NCBI GenBank assembly: GCA_049965815.1
Contig: JBMFVV010000034.1
Span: 1-7,709, forward strand
Reading direction: 5' to 3'
Length of the DNA stretch: 7,709 nucleotides
Source of the DNA: GCA-001856825 sp049965815
Lineage (GTDB): Archaea; Thermoplasmatota; Thermoplasmata; Thermoplasmatales; GCA-001856825
A program made the translations under genes and the position numbers. Shown one piece after another: positions 1 through 6,943 of this stretch. Numbering within the stretch: the first letter of the stretch is position 1; each line of letters opens with the position of its first letter. The notes beneath the pieces are model-generated. The model saw only the letters and a program-made list of their open reading frames with translations, did no database searches and was not told the origin of the DNA.

Positions 1-108
1 ATAAACATTTCCCCAATGGAACCAGGATGGAATGGAGAAAAACCTGTGAAATCACACTACATTGTTACTAAAAAATTCGGAGTTCAGGTTCTAATACAAA
101 TTAAATAA
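1..108 (+). CDS. C-terminal fragment of an unidentified protein
   Basis: Reading frame 1 is open from the left edge to a TAA at 106-108, giving 35 residues and a stop. The codons (GAA, GGA, AAA, ATA, ATT) look like those of the genes in this window. The fragment ends with a hydrophobic/basic alternation (VQVLIQIK) that would suit a terminal beta strand. I do not recognise the family, and the fragment is too short for a function. It converges on the aldehyde dehydrogenase gene, leaving 124 bp between the stops. It could be a chance open frame, but the opposite strand has stops here. Confidence 0.45.
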   Translation: MNISPMEPGWNGEKPVKSHYIVTKKFGVQVLIQIK

Positions 109-153
109 CTTTATCCATTTGTCTTGCACAAAAGAGAGTTAGATCTAGTTTCT

Positions 154-212
154 AACCTTCCAAGCACATCCGTAAGGTTTCAGACAGAGGTTTTGTGGCT
201 TGGCTATTTTTG
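154..212. terminator. possible weak terminator structure between convergent genes
   Basis: AACCTT at 154-159 is repeated inverted as AAGGTT at 174-179 (6-bp stem, 14-nt loop). CCAAGC at 160-165 is also complementary to GCTTGG at 198-203, so two alternative pairings exist. A short T run follows at 207-211. The position between two convergent stops suits termination, but the stems are short and archaeal terminators often need only T-rich tracts. Confidence 0.2.
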
Positions 213-232
213 TGAGTTCTGAAATTAATCCA

Positions 233-1723
233 TCAGCTCATATACATAAATAATTCATCATTGACAGTAGGTATCATAAGCTCCTTCCCAGAATATTCTA
301 CGTATATATTTTTTAACTTTACGTATTCTTCAATTCCGTATTTGCTTCCTTCTCCTCCCTGTCCAGTGAGCCTGAAGCCCGTATGATAACCCTGAGAAGC
401 TTCCGGGCCCGGCACGTTGATGTAGAGCTCCCCGAATCTTATTGAATCCGAGAATTTGAAAATAATCTCTGGATTTTCAGTGAACAGGTATGAAGCAAGT
501 CCGTATTTTGAGTCATTTGCAAGAGATAGGGTTTCATCGGGATCAGACACGGGCATTGCTGCTATGACCGGGCTGAATATTTCCTCCTGGAATAGGGGAG
601 ACTTCTGATCCCTGTCTTCGATTATTGTTGGCTCGTAGAAGTAGCCGTCTTGGTATTTTCCCCCAACATCTGGCTTCTTGCCTCCATACAGTACTTTTGA
701 TCCAGAATCTATTGCGCCTTTAACAACTGATTCTGTCTCTAGCAGAGCACTCTTGTTAATTAGGGGACCTATGTCGGAAGAGTTAGGGTCTCCAACTTTC
801 AATCCGCCCACGATTCTTACAAATTTCTCCATAAAATCATTATAAATATCCTTGTGAACATACAGCCTTTCTGCTGCCACACACGATTGCCCAGAATTCC
901 AGAACTTAGCCCATATTAAGGATTTCAGGGCATTTTTGATATTGGCGTCTTTCCAGACAATGAATGGTGCCTTCCCACCCAATTCCAGTATCAATTTTGC
1001 CATATTTGATGATGCCTTTTTCATAATATTTTGACCGGTAGCAGTTGATCCTGTCATTGTAATCAGAGAGACCTTTCTGTGTTCTACAATGTGGTCGCCA
1101 ATTTCACCACCTTTCCCGGTGACAAGATTTAAAACGCCATTAGGAACCCCTGCCTCAACGAACTTCCTGACAATCCATTCTGCTGTGAACGGCGTATCAC
1201 TGCTTGGTTTCACAACGACAGTATTTCCAGTGAGCAGCGCAGGTGCAATTTTACGTGCAACCATTGCGGCAGGGAAATTCCATGGAGTTATTGCTACCAC
1301 GACACCATACGGAACCTTATATTGGAAAATCTTCCTTGTCGAGCTTGACCCTTCAACAACGTCCCCAGTTATCTTCCTTGCAAATTCGGCATAGTATTGC
1401 AACTGATCTATAACACCATCAACTTCTTCTATTGCCTGCTTAACAACCTTGCCGTTTTCTAGGATTAAGAGATTTTTCAACTCGTCCCTGTTCCTCTCTA
1501 TCAACTCCTTCGCCCTATAGATAAACTTCGACCTTTCTAGACTCCCTAGTTCACTCCACTTTCCAAAGCTCTCCTCCGCAGCGTCTATAGCATCATCAAC
1601 ATCTTTTTTGGTTCCGGCCGGGAATTGCCCCAGAATTTTGCCATCTGCCGGGCCAAATTTCTTCAGCTTTTCTCTTTCGCTCGATTCTACCCACTCACCG
1701 TTTATCAGCATTTTCATTTCCAT
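233..1723 (-). CDS. NADP-dependent D-glyceraldehyde dehydrogenase (aldehyde dehydrogenase superfamily)
   Basis: A full-length ALDH of 496 residues. The oxyanion-hole Asn149 lies in PWNF (147-150), the cofactor lysine is Lys172 in KPSS, the Rossmann turn is GSTATG (225-230), the general base is Glu247 in ELGGK, and the nucleophile is Cys281 in SGQSC. EEIFSP sits at 380-385. The overall layout and the tail (QGYHTGFR, then LKNIYVEYSGK) match, from memory, the cytosolic D-glyceraldehyde dehydrogenase of Thermoplasma acidophilum (Ta0809) and Picrophilus, and more distantly AldA lactaldehyde dehydrogenase. That enzyme oxidises D-glyceraldehyde to D-glycerate in the non-phosphorylative Entner-Doudoroff pathway. 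Ser175 stands where NAD-preferring members usually carry Glu (KPSE in AldA), which suits NADP+ use. The first ATG is supported by AGAGG (1734-1730) six bases upstream. The MFS gene upstream on the same strand may be linked, but the 260-bp gap argues for a separate promoter. Family certain; exact substrate likely. Confidence 0.95.
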   Translation of the reverse strand: MEMKMLINGEWVESSEREKLKKFGPADGKILGQFPAGTKKDVDDAIDAAEESFGKWSELGSLERSKFIYRAKELIERNRDELKNLLILENGKVVKQAIEEVDGVIDQLQYYAEFARKITGDVVEGSSSTRKIFQYKVPYGVVVAITPWNFPAAMVARKIAPALLTGNTVVVKPSSDTPFTAEWIVRKFVEAGVPNGVLNLVTGKGGEIGDHIVEHRKVSLITMTGSTATGQNIMKKASSNMAKLILELGGKAPFIVWKDANIKNALKSLIWAKFWNSGQSCVAAERLYVHKDIYNDFMEKFVRIVGGLKVGDPNSSDIGPLINKSALLETESVVKGAIDSGSKVLYGGKKPDVGGKYQDGYFYEPTIIEDRDQKSPLFQEEIFSPVIAAMPVSDPDETLSLANDSKYGLASYLFTENPEIIFKFSDSIRFGELYINVPGPEASQGYHTGFRLTGQGGEGSKYGIEEYVKLKNIYVEYSGKELMIPTVNDELFMYMS

Positions 1724-1749
1724 GATTAGCCTCTTGACAGGTAAATAAT

Positions 1750-1760
1750 CAATAAATAGG
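1750..1760 (-). promoter_or_regulatory. candidate TATA box for the dehydrogenase gene
   Basis: On the minus strand the AT-rich stretch CCTATTTATTG runs from 1760 to 1750, centred about 32 nt before the ATG at 1723. A start site about 26 nt downstream would give a leader of only a few bases, which would leave the AGAGG motif at the very 5' end. It is therefore unclear whether this promoter or the one at 1915-1926 drives the gene. Confidence 0.35.
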
Positions 1761-1844
1761 TTATCCAGAGTTTTTACAAATTACTACGTTGTTTGCCCCT
1801 TAGACTTCATAGTTTGGATTCATTTCTTCGATGATAATTACTGT

Positions 1845-1874
1845 TCACATGCTGAAGCCTTTTTTTATGAACAT
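1845..1874 (-). CDS. 9-codon mini-ORF with a perfect Shine-Dalgarno, possible leader peptide or gene remnant
   Basis: On the minus strand ATG at 1874-1872 opens a 9-residue frame (MFIKKGFSM) ending in TGA at 1847-1845. It is preceded by AAGGAGG (1886-1880) with a 5-nt spacer, the best SD in the window. The same frame continues after the TGA for 14 more sense codons (reading TVIIIEEMNPNYEV) to a TAA. It may therefore be a decayed small gene rather than a true leader. It lies 121 nt upstream of the dehydrogenase ATG and may sit in that gene's 5' leader. No function is recognised. Confidence 0.25.
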   Translation of the reverse strand: MFIKKGFSM

Positions 1875-1879
1875 CTATT

Positions 1880-1926
1880 CCTCCTTCTGTCAGCGATGTT
1901 GTTCGAAGGCCATGGATTATATTTTA
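1880..1926 (-). promoter_or_regulatory. TATA box plus strong SD upstream of the mini-ORF
   Basis: TAAAATATAATC (1926-1915, minus strand) is a good archaeal TATA match. A start site about 26 nt downstream falls near 1894, just before AAGGAGG at 1886-1880 and the ATG at 1874. The three elements are correctly spaced for one transcript, which could read on into the dehydrogenase gene. A TSS map would settle this. Confidence 0.4.
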
Positions 1927-1983
1927 GCTTTATGCTTATTCTTCCAATATTAGAAACCTGCTGACCTTAAAATAGACAATTGT

Positions 1984-3234
1984 TCAGTCCGTATTTACCT
2001 TATCTTCAGGTACTTTGATTCTAGATTTAGCCAACCATGTGTTTAGAGCAATACCTACCACGGACAGTGCAATCATTATTATGAAGATACCTGACCAGCC
2101 TAGATCTGATATCAGGGAAGAAGTTACCAGCGGGCCTATTGCGTCTGCTGAATTTGATATCAGCCCCATTCCGAAGGCGCCAGCGCCGACCATTGCAAAT
2201 GGAAAAATATTACCAGGTAGTGCCCAGTAATTCGGTGGGAACATCATCAGGAAACCGTTGATGATCGCAGCCCCCATAAGTAAGTAGAATGAGGTACGCC
2301 CCAAGGCAAGAATTAAAATTATTCCAAGTGCCATCATGATATCCGCAGCCGTCATCACGCGGAGTCTCGCCCTCAAAATGTCCCTGTTGTCTTTAGCCCT
2401 GCTGGAAAGACGGTCTCCAATTAAGGCTCCGATGAAAGCTGCAATGAACCCTGATAAACCCCATGCGACTATGAGTGTGCTTGACTGTGAGAGTGAATAT
2501 CCAATGAAATTTGAGTAGGTAGAAAGGTAGCCTCCGATGCTGAAGAGTGTCCAAGTAAGCGGTACCTGTATTGCCCCCATTATCCAGGTCATAGGATTTT
2601 TCCACGCACTCTGGTGTTCTGTCTCCTTTCTATCAAGGAATTTCTTCTTCTGGGATGGAGCGTCCCTAGCGAAAATGAAATAAATAATAGCACCTAACAA
2701 CATCACTATTCCTGTTATGTAATAAGATTCCTGCCAGGCTATAGAGCCTAAAAACGTACCGAGGATACCCCCAAATGCACTCCCGAGACTTATCGCGCCA
2801 AGTGTGAATGCGAGGGATTTGGCTCTCTCCTTTGGAGCAAACCACCCTTCAAGCTGTATTGAAAAGAGTGCAAGCATCATGATCATCAATCCCTGAAAGA
2901 ATCGAAAAATTACAATCAACCACAGGTTGCCAATCAACGGAATGAGAAATTGTGGGACTATGAGAAATGCTTGGGCAACTAGCACCCCGGTCTTTAGTCT
3001 GTTATCAAATAGACCTCCCTGACCAAGGAAAAATGCAGCGAAGAGTCCTATCGAAAACGAATCTATCCCAAGAACTGTTAGTAAGTGAGGGCTCACTCCA
3101 ATTGAAACGGCAATTCTGCTCGCTAGGATTCCAAAAGACGTCAGAGATATGAAACTCGTTGTCATGAGCAGTCCTGCGACTGCAGCCATGACCCATCTGT
3201 ATGGGGAAGCCTGTTCCACGCTCAATAGAAACAT
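1984..3234 (-). CDS. MFS transporter, 12 transmembrane segments, substrate unknown
   Basis: This 416-residue integral membrane protein is of typical MFS size. Twelve hydrophobic segments lie near residues 14-34, 52-72, 82-100, 104-124, 140-164, 170-189, 213-234, 252-274, 292-311, 315-335, 345-369 and 377-399, with a charged central loop at about 190-212. RFFQG (111-115) opens helix 4, and PKERAKSLAF followed by glycine-rich helix 5 (GGILGTFLG) matches the MFS helix 4/5 motifs. GDRLSSRAK (273-281) is the repeated loop 8/9 motif; the loop 2/3 copy (GQGGLFDNRLK) is degenerate. The start SPYRWVM just before helix 1 is the usual MFS N-terminus, so the first ATG is preferred over Met16. There is no clear SD. 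It lies upstream of the dehydrogenase on the same strand, so uptake of a sugar or sugar acid is possible, but nothing in the sequence fixes the substrate. Confidence 0.93.
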   Translation of the reverse strand: MFLLSVEQASPYRWVMAAVAGLLMTTSFISLTSFGILASRIAVSIGVSPHLLTVLGIDSFSIGLFAAFFLGQGGLFDNRLKTGVLVAQAFLIVPQFLIPLIGNLWLIVIFRFFQGLMIMMLALFSIQLEGWFAPKERAKSLAFTLGAISLGSAFGGILGTFLGSIAWQESYYITGIVMLLGAIIYFIFARDAPSQKKKFLDRKETEHQSAWKNPMTWIMGAIQVPLTWTLFSIGGYLSTYSNFIGYSLSQSSTLIVAWGLSGFIAAFIGALIGDRLSSRAKDNRDILRARLRVMTAADIMMALGIILILALGRTSFYLLMGAAIINGFLMMFPPNYWALPGNIFPFAMVGAGAFGMGLISNSADAIGPLVTSSLISDLGWSGIFIIMIALSVVGIALNTWLAKSRIKVPEDKVNTD

Positions 3235-3335
3235 ATGGTACTTTGCTATTTAACTGATGGTGCCTATATCAGGCCTCATTTGAAGTCTATTGGCAATAAC
3301 TTCCCGTAGTCATTAAGCTTAAGTGAAAAATAGAG
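3235..3335. promoter_or_regulatory. divergent promoter region between MFS and NfeD-like genes
   Basis: About 100 bp separate two divergent starts. For the + strand gene, the perfect palindrome TTAAGCTTAA (3313-3322) is the best TATA-like element. For the − strand gene, AGTTAAATAG (3255-3246) is AT-rich but only about 16 nt before the ATG, closer than usual. Between them lies an imperfect inverted repeat: GCCT (3262-3265), loop ATATC, AGGC (3271-3274), with partial outward pairing to about 3257/3279. CTGAT (3254-3258) also pairs with ATCAG (3268-3272). The symmetry could be an operator shared by both genes; this is inference. Confidence 0.35.
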
Positions 3336-3764
3336 ATGATGAACATCATGCGTAGAGAAGTTTCACCCCTGATAGTGAAATATGGATACAGGACCCTAGC
3401 TATATTGATTTTACTAACAGTCTTCTCTACTTATCTCCTGACAGAATACTTTCTATCGGGAGAGAAAAATACTTTCTTGCTTGCACTTTCAATAATATTT
3501 TACCCCCTGACTATCATTCTCTTTGTTGGTTTCAGGCTCACTGTAGTTGACAGAATCCACAAGAAATATTTTCACAACGAAACTTTACTGAATAAGAGTG
3601 GCAAAGTCTCGAAGGGATCAGTGGTTGGTATCAAGGGATCCGTGAATATCGCGAATGAGGACTGGAGTTTCATCTGTGACTCAACCACAAACGAAGGTGA
3701 CACAGTGGAGGTTGTTGGGATATTGGAGGATAACGTAACACTAAGGGTAAAAAGGATAGATTAA
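3336..3764 (+). CDS. short NfeD-like membrane protein with C-terminal OB-fold domain
   Basis: A 142-residue protein with two transmembrane segments (about 19-38 and 46-66), a charged linker, and a C-terminal domain at about 88-142. That domain reads as an NfeD OB-fold: a glycine-bounded strand (VVGIKGSVNI), a Glu-Asp-Trp turn (EDWSFIC) in the place of the family's GExW element, then EGDTVEVVGI and a closing strand TLRVKR. It lacks the ClpP-like serine protease domain of long NfeD proteins, so it is the short form. Short NfeD proteins typically work with a stomatin/SPFH partner in membrane quality control or microdomain organisation; no such partner is in the window. The window has three in-frame ATGs near the start. 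Met5 (3348) lies about 30 nt from the TATA-like palindrome at 3313-3322 and may be the true leaderless start. Family assignment is by pattern, not search. Confidence 0.7.
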   Translation: MMNIMRREVSPLIVKYGYRTLAILILLTVFSTYLLTEYFLSGEKNTFLLALSIIFYPLTIILFVGFRLTVVDRIHKKYFHNETLLNKSGKVSKGSVVGIKGSVNIANEDWSFICDSTTNEGDTVEVVGILEDNVTLRVKRID

Positions 3765-3766
3765 TC

Positions 3767-3809
3767 GCCAATATTTTTCCCTTGGCAATAAACTTTGATT
3801 GTTGTTTTC
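3767..3809 (+). terminator. hairpin and T-rich tract after the NfeD-like gene
   Basis: GCCAA (3767-3771) and TTGGC (3782-3786) form a 5-bp stem with a 10-nt loop that itself contains five T. It starts two bases after the stop codon and is followed by the T-rich stretch TTTGATTGTTGTTTTC. This suits archaeal T-tract termination and, together with the promoter at 3875-3894, suggests the NfeD-like gene is transcribed separately from the next pair. Confidence 0.35.
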
Positions 3810-3874
3810 AAAATGTGTAAAAATTGTCTTTAAATTTATTAAAGCAATGTTTGTTAGTTACTTGGCGTATTTAA

Positions 3875-3894
3875 GTTTATTTAATATACTTAAA
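3875..3894 (+). promoter_or_regulatory. TATA box for the DsrE-MFS operon
   Basis: A 20-bp stretch with a single C, holding TTTAATATA (3880-3888), is centred about 26 nt before the ATG at 3910. That is the spacing expected for an archaeal leaderless transcript. It is the best-placed TATA element in the window and decides the start of the following gene. Confidence 0.55.
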
Positions 3895-3909
3895 ACGCTT
3901 CCTGAAAAC

Positions 3910-4251
3910 ATGACGAAAGTTTTATTTCTACTGATGACAGGAAAGGAGGCACCTGAGAAGGCCTATCTGTCACTTATGACTGTATCAAGGCAGGTAAAGG
4001 CAAAGAGATACGAAGATACTAAAGTTCTTCTGTACGGGCCGAGCGAGGAGTTTGTTGCCAATTTAGAAGGAGAGGGAAAGGAAGCCTTTAATGAAATGGT
4101 AAAAGCAGGGGCAGTAGATTCTGCCTGCATATTTATTGCCAAGAAATTCGACGTTGAATTGAAGCTCAAATCAATGAGTGTCGATCTCCTTCCGTTCGGA
4201 GAAAGGTTGGCACATTACGTGAACGATGGTTACGAGGTAATCACCTTTTGA
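3910..4251 (+). CDS. DsrE/DsrF-like small protein
   Basis: A 113-residue soluble protein with the pattern of the DsrE/F/TusD fold. It has an N-terminal strand (TKVLFLLMTG, 2-11), a helix with PEKAYLSLMT, a second strand (KVLLYGP, 38-44), a helix ending at MVKAGAVDSACIFIAKKF with single Cys73, a strand, and the typical ending HYVNDGYEVITF. In this family a cysteine at this point can carry persulfide sulfur in sulfur relay, but many archaeal members are uncharacterised. I chose the ATG at 3910 because the TATA box is 26 nt upstream. The longer frame from 3799 adds 37 residues that read like translated AT-rich promoter DNA. The stop overlaps the following MFS frame by four bases, so the two are probably co-expressed. 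Fold likely; role unknown. Confidence 0.72.
   Translation: MTKVLFLLMTGKEAPEKAYLSLMTVSRQVKAKRYEDTKVLLYGPSEEFVANLEGEGKEAFNEMVKAGAVDSACIFIAKKFDVELKLKSMSVDLLPFGERLAHYVNDGYEVITF
4234..4238 (+). promoter_or_regulatory. Shine-Dalgarno for the TTG start of the second MFS gene
   Basis: GAGGT (4234-4238), within GAGGTAATC, is close to the full anti-SD complement (GGAGGTGATC) and lies inside the last codons of the DsrE-like gene. It ends nine bases before TTG at 4248, whereas the later ATG at 4278 has no SD. This favours the TTG start and translational coupling. Confidence 0.5.
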
Positions 4252-5441
4252 AGAGTACTGGCGAAGTTCGTAATAAAATGTCCAAAGAATCAATAGTTGT
4301 AACTGTCCTAGTCATCTTGTCCACTACCTTTTTTATCAGGGCGAGTAACAATATGATGATTACGTCAGTGCCTCTGTTGGCAAAATACTACCTTAATTTT
4401 TCTCAAACTGAAGTAGGAATAATCTCTGCACTGAGCTATTTCTGCACTTTCCTGACGACGGCAATACTGAATGCCAGATTCAGTGCCAGAACTAGGCGAA
4501 TTGCTTTTATAATCTCCACCCTGATTTATGCTGCTGTGTTCATCGGGTTCTGGAAATCCAACTTCATATCTATCTGGGCCCTATCCGCGATCGGAGGTGG
4601 GGTTCTTGGCCTGATAATGCCAAACATAATAACTTCTGCAAGCCTGTTCAAAGATTCAAAGGTGAGGGAGAGGGTTCTGTCGTTATACACGGTAGCTCTC
4701 AGTCTTTCTCTGGTAGCTGGTCCTGCCCTTGAGTCATATGTGTTGAAATACTACAGCCTAAAAACTGCTTTCTTGATATTTTCCTCATTTGCCATTGTTT
4801 CCGTCTCCCTTTCCCCATTCATTAAGTTTCCGGAGGAGAATAGGGCAAGAGAAAAAATCAGAGTTTTCAAGAATTATGGATTCAGGTCATCCGTCCTGAA
4901 CATAATGGCCTACAACATCCCTTTCACTCTTTTAATAGCCTTTGGAGGAATTTACGAACGTGATACATATGGCATCTCACTATCACTAGTTTCACTGTTC
5001 TTCTCCCTCTTCTTCCTGTCTTCATTTATATCCAGAATGTTTCTTTCCATTCTCCCCCCTAAAAGCATCAAGAGGCAGATGGTTTTTGCAATGATTCTGT
5101 CCTTGATAGGCATTTCAATAATGGTTTTTTCAAGGAACATTTTCATTTTCGCACTCTCTTTGGTAATCCTCGGGATTCCTCATGGATTCACGTACCCTCT
5201 TTCCATATTGTCAATATCCAGATCATTTGAGCCAAGGGAGAGGAATATTGCAAACAGTTACTTCTTCTCGATTATGACAGCAATAGGTGTGGCTCTCCCG
5301 CTTGTTGGAGGGGCAGTTATACAAAAATATGGTTTTGACTCCACTTTTGCAGGTATACTTGTTCTCATTCTCATCATCATGATAGTTCTCACGCTAAATT
5401 TCAGGGCCGAAAAAAGATCAGGCATCGTAGCAGCGAAGTGA
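4248..5441 (+). CDS. MFS transporter, 12 transmembrane segments, substrate unknown
   Basis: From TTG this is 397 residues; from the ATG at 4278 it would be 387. Twelve hydrophobic segments lie near 16-36, 53-73, 85-102, 108-128, 143-163, 172-193, 213-236, 243-265, 276-295, 298-320, 334-356 and 365-385, in a 6+6 layout with a charged central loop (PEENRAREK). The loop 2/3 region (NARFSARTRR) is a weak version of MFS motif A. KVRERVLSLY (138-147) before helix 5 and EPRERNIANSYF (328-339) before helix 11 are the paired repeat motifs. Its divergence from the other MFS protein in the window argues against recent duplication. The TTG overlaps the TGA of the DsrE-like gene and has an SD, so I keep it, but the ATG remains possible. 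Coupling to a DsrE-like protein hints at a sulfur compound or a redox-related solute; this is speculation. Confidence 0.9.
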   Translation: MKSTGEVRNKMSKESIVVTVLVILSTTFFIRASNNMMITSVPLLAKYYLNFSQTEVGIISALSYFCTFLTTAILNARFSARTRRIAFIISTLIYAAVFIGFWKSNFISIWALSAIGGGVLGLIMPNIITSASLFKDSKVRERVLSLYTVALSLSLVAGPALESYVLKYYSLKTAFLIFSSFAIVSVSLSPFIKFPEENRAREKIRVFKNYGFRSSVLNIMAYNIPFTLLIAFGGIYERDTYGISLSLVSLFFSLFFLSSFISRMFLSILPPKSIKRQMVFAMILSLIGISIMVFSRNIFIFALSLVILGIPHGFTYPLSILSISRSFEPRERNIANSYFFSIMTAIGVALPLVGGAVIQKYGFDSTFAGILVLILIIMIVLTLNFRAEKRSGIVAAK

Positions 5442-5523
5442 ATATCCGTTGTGGTGTAAATTGGCCACTAGTAAAGTAAACGTTGATGACCCGGACTTGC
5501 AAGATTTGACAATTGGTATGATC

Positions 5524-5539
5524 ATAAAATTTTATTTTA
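5524..5539. terminator. AT palindrome between convergent genes, possible bidirectional terminator
   Basis: ATAAAATTTTAT (5524-5535) is a perfect palindrome extended to TTTTATTTTA on the + strand. It gives a T-tract on both strands between the stop of the second MFS gene and the stop of arsB. Archaeal polymerase terminates on T-rich tracts, so the element may serve both, though it lies some 85-110 nt from each stop. Apart from a doubtful 48-codon frame, I see no gene in this 203-bp gap. Confidence 0.25.
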
Positions 5540-5644
5540 CCGGTCCAAAGATGGCTGCAAACGAACGGCGTATCCTTAATAACGAAACACAGTTAAGTTT
5601 CCCTTAGGAATGTCGTTATCAAGTAGAGGCTAATGAAAGTGGTT

Positions 5645-6937
5645 TTAGAGAAAATAGAGGGAAAGTAATGTGAACGCTAACACAGGTATTGCCAAGGTCA
5701 ATCCAACTTTCATGTAGTACAGGTATCCTATCTTAATACTATTTTTACGATCAAGTGTGTGTAACCATAGGAGCGTTGCCAAAGAACCTATCGGAGTGAA
5801 TTTTGGGCCTATGTCGTTTCCTATCACATTCGTGTATATGAGAAAATTTGCGTTATGGATTGAAGAAATGGACAGAGCACCGAGCATAACTGATGGCATA
5901 TTGTTCATGCCAGATGCGAGAAATGCGAAGAAATAGCCTGAAATAACATACGGGAGTGGACCGGGTAGTGATACCACATGAGATAACAAGATCACCATAA
6001 TTTCAGTTAAACCGTTGAGGCCAAGCCCATAAACAACGAGGTACATTCCAAATGAGAATATTACGATCTGCCATGGGGCTTCCTTGAGGATCTTCGCCGT
6101 ATTGATGCCTCCTTTTGACCGTGCAGCTATTAGGACAAAGGCCGCGACCGCAACTGAAATGAATGCAATAGGCACATTATATATTCCTCCGATTGAATAG
6201 AGTATCATCAGAACAATTATGACTGGTAAACTCATCTTCGCGATAAGACTCGATCGTATGGCTTCTCTAGGATCGTCAAGCTTTTCGGTGGAATATTTTG
6301 GTTTGATGGCTCTGCCATAATAGATGTAAAGTACTGCCAATGATGCAGCAATTGAGACTAGATCGGGGATAACCATGACATGAGCGTAGTCAAGGAAAGA
6401 AATATGGAAATAAGTGGCGCTTACTATATTCACAAGGTTACTGACAGAAAGTGGCAAAGACGCAGAATCTGCAATAAAACCTGTTGCCATGATGAACGGG
6501 AGGATATGCTTTCTCTCCACGTTCATACTAGTCAACATCTCATAAACTATGGGTGTGAGTATGAGGGCAGTACCATCATTGGCGAATATAGCTGAAATTC
6601 CAGACCCAAGAATTATAATAAGAAGAAAAAGCAGTCTTCCATTGCCGCCAGCCAAACGCGCAATCCTTAGAGCTGCGTACCTGAATACACCCGCCTCATC
6701 TAAAACCAGTGATATCAGTATTATTGCAATAAACGTGAATGTTGCATTCCATACAATATCCCATACGGCAATAACACTTGAAAAGTCTATAGTCCCAAGT
6801 GCATAGCTTGCTATAGCCCCAATTATGGCAGAATATCCTATGCCCAGATTTTTTGGCCTTCTTATAACGAGAAACAGTGTTATTACAAAGATTACGATGG
6901 AAATATAAAAACGATATGACAGCAACACTGAAATCAC
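5645..6937 (-). CDS. arsB: arsenite efflux permease ArsB
   Basis: This 430-residue membrane protein has almost the same length as E. coli ArsB (429) and matches it from memory along its whole length. Diagnostic stretches are RPKNLGIGYSA (27-37), FANDGTALILTPI (118-130), GFIADSASLPLSVSNLVNIVSA (two halves, 153-174), APWQIVIFSFGMYLVVYGL (287-305), MNNMPSV (344-350) and NVIGNDIGPKFTPIGSLATL (370-389). ArsB is an ion-transporter superfamily carrier with about 12 helices that expels arsenite (and antimonite) from the cytoplasm, driven by proton-motive force or by ArsA. The start is GTG at 6937-6935, fixed by AGAGG (6948-6944) six bases upstream. An ATG two bases earlier is out of frame and followed at once by TGA. 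No arsR, arsA or arsC is visible, so regulation and arsenate reduction must be encoded elsewhere. It is convergent with the MFS gene to its left. The function is secure. Confidence 0.97.
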   Translation of the reverse strand: MISVLLSYRFYISIVIFVITLFLVIRRPKNLGIGYSAIIGAIASYALGTIDFSSVIAVWDIVWNATFTFIAIILISLVLDEAGVFRYAALRIARLAGGNGRLLFLLIIILGSGISAIFANDGTALILTPIVYEMLTSMNVERKHILPFIMATGFIADSASLPLSVSNLVNIVSATYFHISFLDYAHVMVIPDLVSIAASLAVLYIYYGRAIKPKYSTEKLDDPREAIRSSLIAKMSLPVIIVLMILYSIGGIYNVPIAFISVAVAAFVLIAARSKGGINTAKILKEAPWQIVIFSFGMYLVVYGLGLNGLTEIMVILLSHVVSLPGPLPYVISGYFFAFLASGMNNMPSVMLGALSISSIHNANFLIYTNVIGNDIGPKFTPIGSLATLLWLHTLDRKNSIKIGYLYYMKVGLTLAIPVLAFTLLSLYFL

Positions 6938-6943
6938 ATAGTT

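Noticed and set aside
1089..1394. 101-codon + strand frame inside the dehydrogenase gene
   Set aside because: It is the antisense shadow of a strongly conserved enzyme region.
1868..1954. 28-codon + strand frame in the MFS-dehydrogenase gap
   Set aside because: No expression signals; it is antisense to the mini-ORF and its SD, which are better supported.
3336..3370. C-box-like ATGATGA and CTGA, suggesting a C/D box sRNA
   Set aside because: It coincides with the start codons of the NfeD-like gene, the spacing is too short for a full C/D sRNA, and no terminal stem is seen.
3799..3909. N-terminal extension of the DsrE-like frame (37 residues, hydrophobic)
   Set aside because: It overlaps the well-placed TATA box at 3875-3894 and reads as translated AT-rich DNA; the family fold begins directly at the ATG at 3910.
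5461..5607. 48-codon + strand frame (TTG start, internal ATG at 5518) between the second MFS gene and arsB
   Set aside because: No SD, no promoter at the right distance and no recognisable family. It spans the AT palindrome proposed as a terminator.
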